Origin: Candidatus Martarchaeota archaeon
GTDB lineage: Archaea > Micrarchaeota > Micrarchaeia > Micrarchaeales > Micrarchaeaceae
Reading direction: 5' to 3'
NCBI GenBank assembly: GCA_023485645.1
Contig: JAMCZM010000037.1
Coordinates: 3,988 to 10,731, forward strand
Length of the DNA stretch: 6,744 nt
Shown: positions 5,438-6,744 of the stretch, piece by piece
Position numbering within the stretch: position 1 is the first letter of the stretch
Layout of the letters: the number at the start of each line of letters is the position of its first letter
The notes under the pieces: model-generated
What the model saw: only the letters and a program-made list of their open reading frames with translations
Databases searched by the model: none
What the model was told of the DNA's origin: nothing
Program-made: the position numbers and the translations under genes

Positions 5438-6744
5438 ATGGCACTATTATCAAAAAATCCAGATGTTGGATATTATGGCAAAATAAATGATTTGAAAAAA
5501 CACATAAGTAGTGGCAATCGCACAGTGGCGCGTGAAATCATATCTAAGGATATTGATGCTGCGCGATATATACTTTCAAATATAGATTATGCAAAACATG
5601 TATGCGACAATTCCGATGGATCGACATATGCACATTTAGTTATTAGAAAACACCGTAGTTTAGCAAACGAATTTTTCAATAACAAAAGTATAATGGAAAT
5701 ATGTTCTAATGATGGATGGAGTTTATATCATGAAGCGGCCAGATGGCACTTAGAACTCGCCAAATTATGCATAACTAATGATACTATACTAAGCTATTCT
5801 AATAATCATGGGGTTAGTGTTGCAAACATAATACTTAAGGTATATAGATCTGATCTTACGGAAAATGAGGCAACGCATCTAGAGAATATTATAAATGCAC
5901 ATAACATTGGAACTATCAAAAAAATACATATAGCAACTAACCCTACAAATACTCCAATTCAATATAACAATGACAATTTGGCTAATATAAAATCAAATGA
6001 AATAATTGCGATACCAGAAGTAAATGCTATTTTAAATACCCAAGACTCAAAAGCAAATGGTAGTGTAGAGGATAATAATTTTGAAACTGAATTACACAAT
6101 GAAATTGCCAAAACCGTGCACTTACTACTAAAAACTAATAGAAAAAAAATTGATGATCTTATTAGAGACGATGACGTATTTGCAATACACATCTTAAACG
6201 ATTATACTCTTAGTACATTAAAATACGATATTAAAAAATATTTAGGGCATAGAGTAGTTGAATTAAACAATAATGCTGCGTTATATGCGATTGACAACTA
6301 TAAAATTGCAAGCATTAAAAATTTAGATGGTTGGTCTATTGGACATGCAGCTGTTTTAGGAAGTGGCGGCGCGGCTTTAAAAGCAGTATCTAACATTGAA
6401 ATAGGAAGACTAAGTGATGAGGAGGGTAGAACAATAATGCAAATCGCAGTACAGACACATCTTGATGCGGCGGTCCTCGTATTTAATTTAAATAACGATG
6501 AGAATAGCATTCTGAGCATAGAAAATGATAATTATGAGAGCATCGGCCAGATTGCAATAATTAAATGGGGGGAGATTGCAAGAAAAATAATAACTGATCC
6601 AAAGTTATATACTAGAATAATAGTATCCCCAAAAAGAAAGAAGAATTGGACATTTGGTCATGAAGCGGTAATGGCACATGCAAGTGCAGCAAGACGCGTT
6701 TTGGAATCCAAAAATGAGGAATTTAAAAGCATTATTGTTCTACC
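5438..6744 (+). CDS. Divergent ankyrin-like repeat protein, cut by window edge (435 codons visible)
   Basis: A single open frame runs from ATG 5438 to the last base with no stop, so the 3' end is missing. No exact family is recognised, but the fold signal is clear. A core of the form DG-W-S-x-x-H-x-A followed by a second helix recurs at about ankyrin spacing. In the first block, cores lie at residues 26-31, 60-66, 92-101 (DGWSLYHEAA) and 124-130. In the second, they lie at 297-305 (DGWSIGHAA), 330-337, 366-373 and 403-410 (NWTFGHEA). Spacings run 32 to 37 residues. Residues 166-217 form an Asn-rich, low-complexity linker. There is no signal peptide or membrane segment, so the visible part looks cytosolic. 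Ankyrin arrays bind proteins; no catalytic motif is visible and no partner can be named. A run of eight A (6142-6149) lies in frame just after the linker. The start is fixed by an in-frame stop at 5417 and a TATA-like box at 5405-5412. Confidence 0.87.
   Translation, partial: MALLSKNPDVGYYGKINDLKKHISSGNRTVAREIISKDIDAARYILSNIDYAKHVCDNSDGSTYAHLVIRKHRSLANEFFNNKSIMEICSNDGWSLYHEAARWHLELAKLCITNDTILSYSNNHGVSVANIILKVYRSDLTENEATHLENIINAHNIGTIKKIHIATNPTNTPIQYNNDNLANIKSNEIIAIPEVNAILNTQDSKANGSVEDNNFETELHNEIAKTVHLLLKTNRKKIDDLIRDDDVFAIHILNDYTLSTLKYDIKKYLGHRVVELNNNAALYAIDNYKIASIKNLDGWSIGHAAVLGSGGAALKAVSNIEIGRLSDEEGRTIMQIAVQTHLDAAVLVFNLNNDENSILSIENDNYESIGQIAIIKWGEIARKIITDPKLYTRIIVSPKRKKNWTFGHEAVMAHASAARRVLESKNEEFKSIIVL
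5510..5872 (+). repeat. Ankyrin-like repeat block 1 (residues 25-145)
   Basis: Four degenerate protein repeats are seen. They align on GNRTVAR, DGSTYAH, DGWSLYH and HGVSVAN, with 32-34 residues between equivalent positions. Each is followed by an Ala/Leu-rich second helix such as LELAKLCI. The repeats are diverged at DNA level, so recent tandem duplication is not indicated. Confidence 0.7.
6326..6744 (+). repeat. Ankyrin-like repeat block 2 (residues 297-435, open at the edge)
   Basis: Four repeats align on DGWSIGH, EGRTIMQ, NYESIGQ and NWTFGHE, spaced 32, 36 and 37 residues, with second helices such as ALKAVSN, DAAVLVF, IARKIIT and AARRVLE. A possible further unit, DDDVFAIH (residues 244-251), lies before the block but is out of the regular spacing. 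The array probably continues past the window. Confidence 0.65.

Noticed and set aside
5959..6519. Two minus-strand frames of 77 and 73 residues
   Set aside because: Both are antisense to the ankyrin-like gene, which has regular protein repeats and a well-placed promoter.
1..6744. CRISPR array, insertion sequence or defence system
   Set aside because: No regularly spaced identical repeats, no transposase, no terminal inverted repeats and no nuclease/helicase defence genes are visible on either strand.

Overview
The window is AT-rich archaeal chromosomal DNA. The clearest marker is a KH/metallo-beta-lactamase/beta-CASP ribonuclease of the FttA (aCPSF1) family, which is known only from archaea. 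It sits next to an archaeal-type 20S proteasome beta subunit. Several genes have an archaeal TATA-like box about 20-35 nt before the start codon and little or no Shine-Dalgarno sequence, which suggests largely leaderless transcripts. Low GC and heavy use of ATA for isoleucine would fit a small-genome acidophilic or DPANN/ARMAN-like archaeon, but the lineage is only a guess.

Layout. Three minus-strand genes read right to left: proteasome beta subunit (about 4889 to 4245), FttA (4152 to 2200), and an M1-family zinc aminopeptidase (2118 to beyond base 1, C-terminus missing). The gaps between them are 92 and 81 nt. Each gap holds a hairpin plus U-tract at the end of the upstream gene and a TATA-like box for the next gene, so they look like separately promoted neighbours rather than a tight operon. 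A roughly 550-nt spacer (4890-5437) follows, with promoters at both ends, several inverted repeats and one doubtful small minus-strand ORF. From 5438 a plus-strand gene runs off the right edge (435 codons visible). It encodes a divergent ankyrin-like repeat protein in two blocks separated by an Asn-rich linker.

How the genes fit together. Proteasome beta and the M1 aminopeptidase act in series in protein breakdown: the 20S chamber makes oligopeptides and the aminopeptidase trims them. FttA is the archaeal transcription-termination and RNA 3'-end-processing nuclease, and its adjacency to proteasome beta recurs in other archaea. The ankyrin-like protein is divergently transcribed and appears unrelated. 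Its function cannot be assigned.

The most unusual signal is that both complete minus-strand genes carry a GC-containing stem-loop built around their own stop codon and followed by a T-rich tract. One of these genes encodes the termination nuclease itself. The second is the ankyrin-like protein, which has a DG-W-S-x-x-H-x-A core repeated every 32-37 residues.
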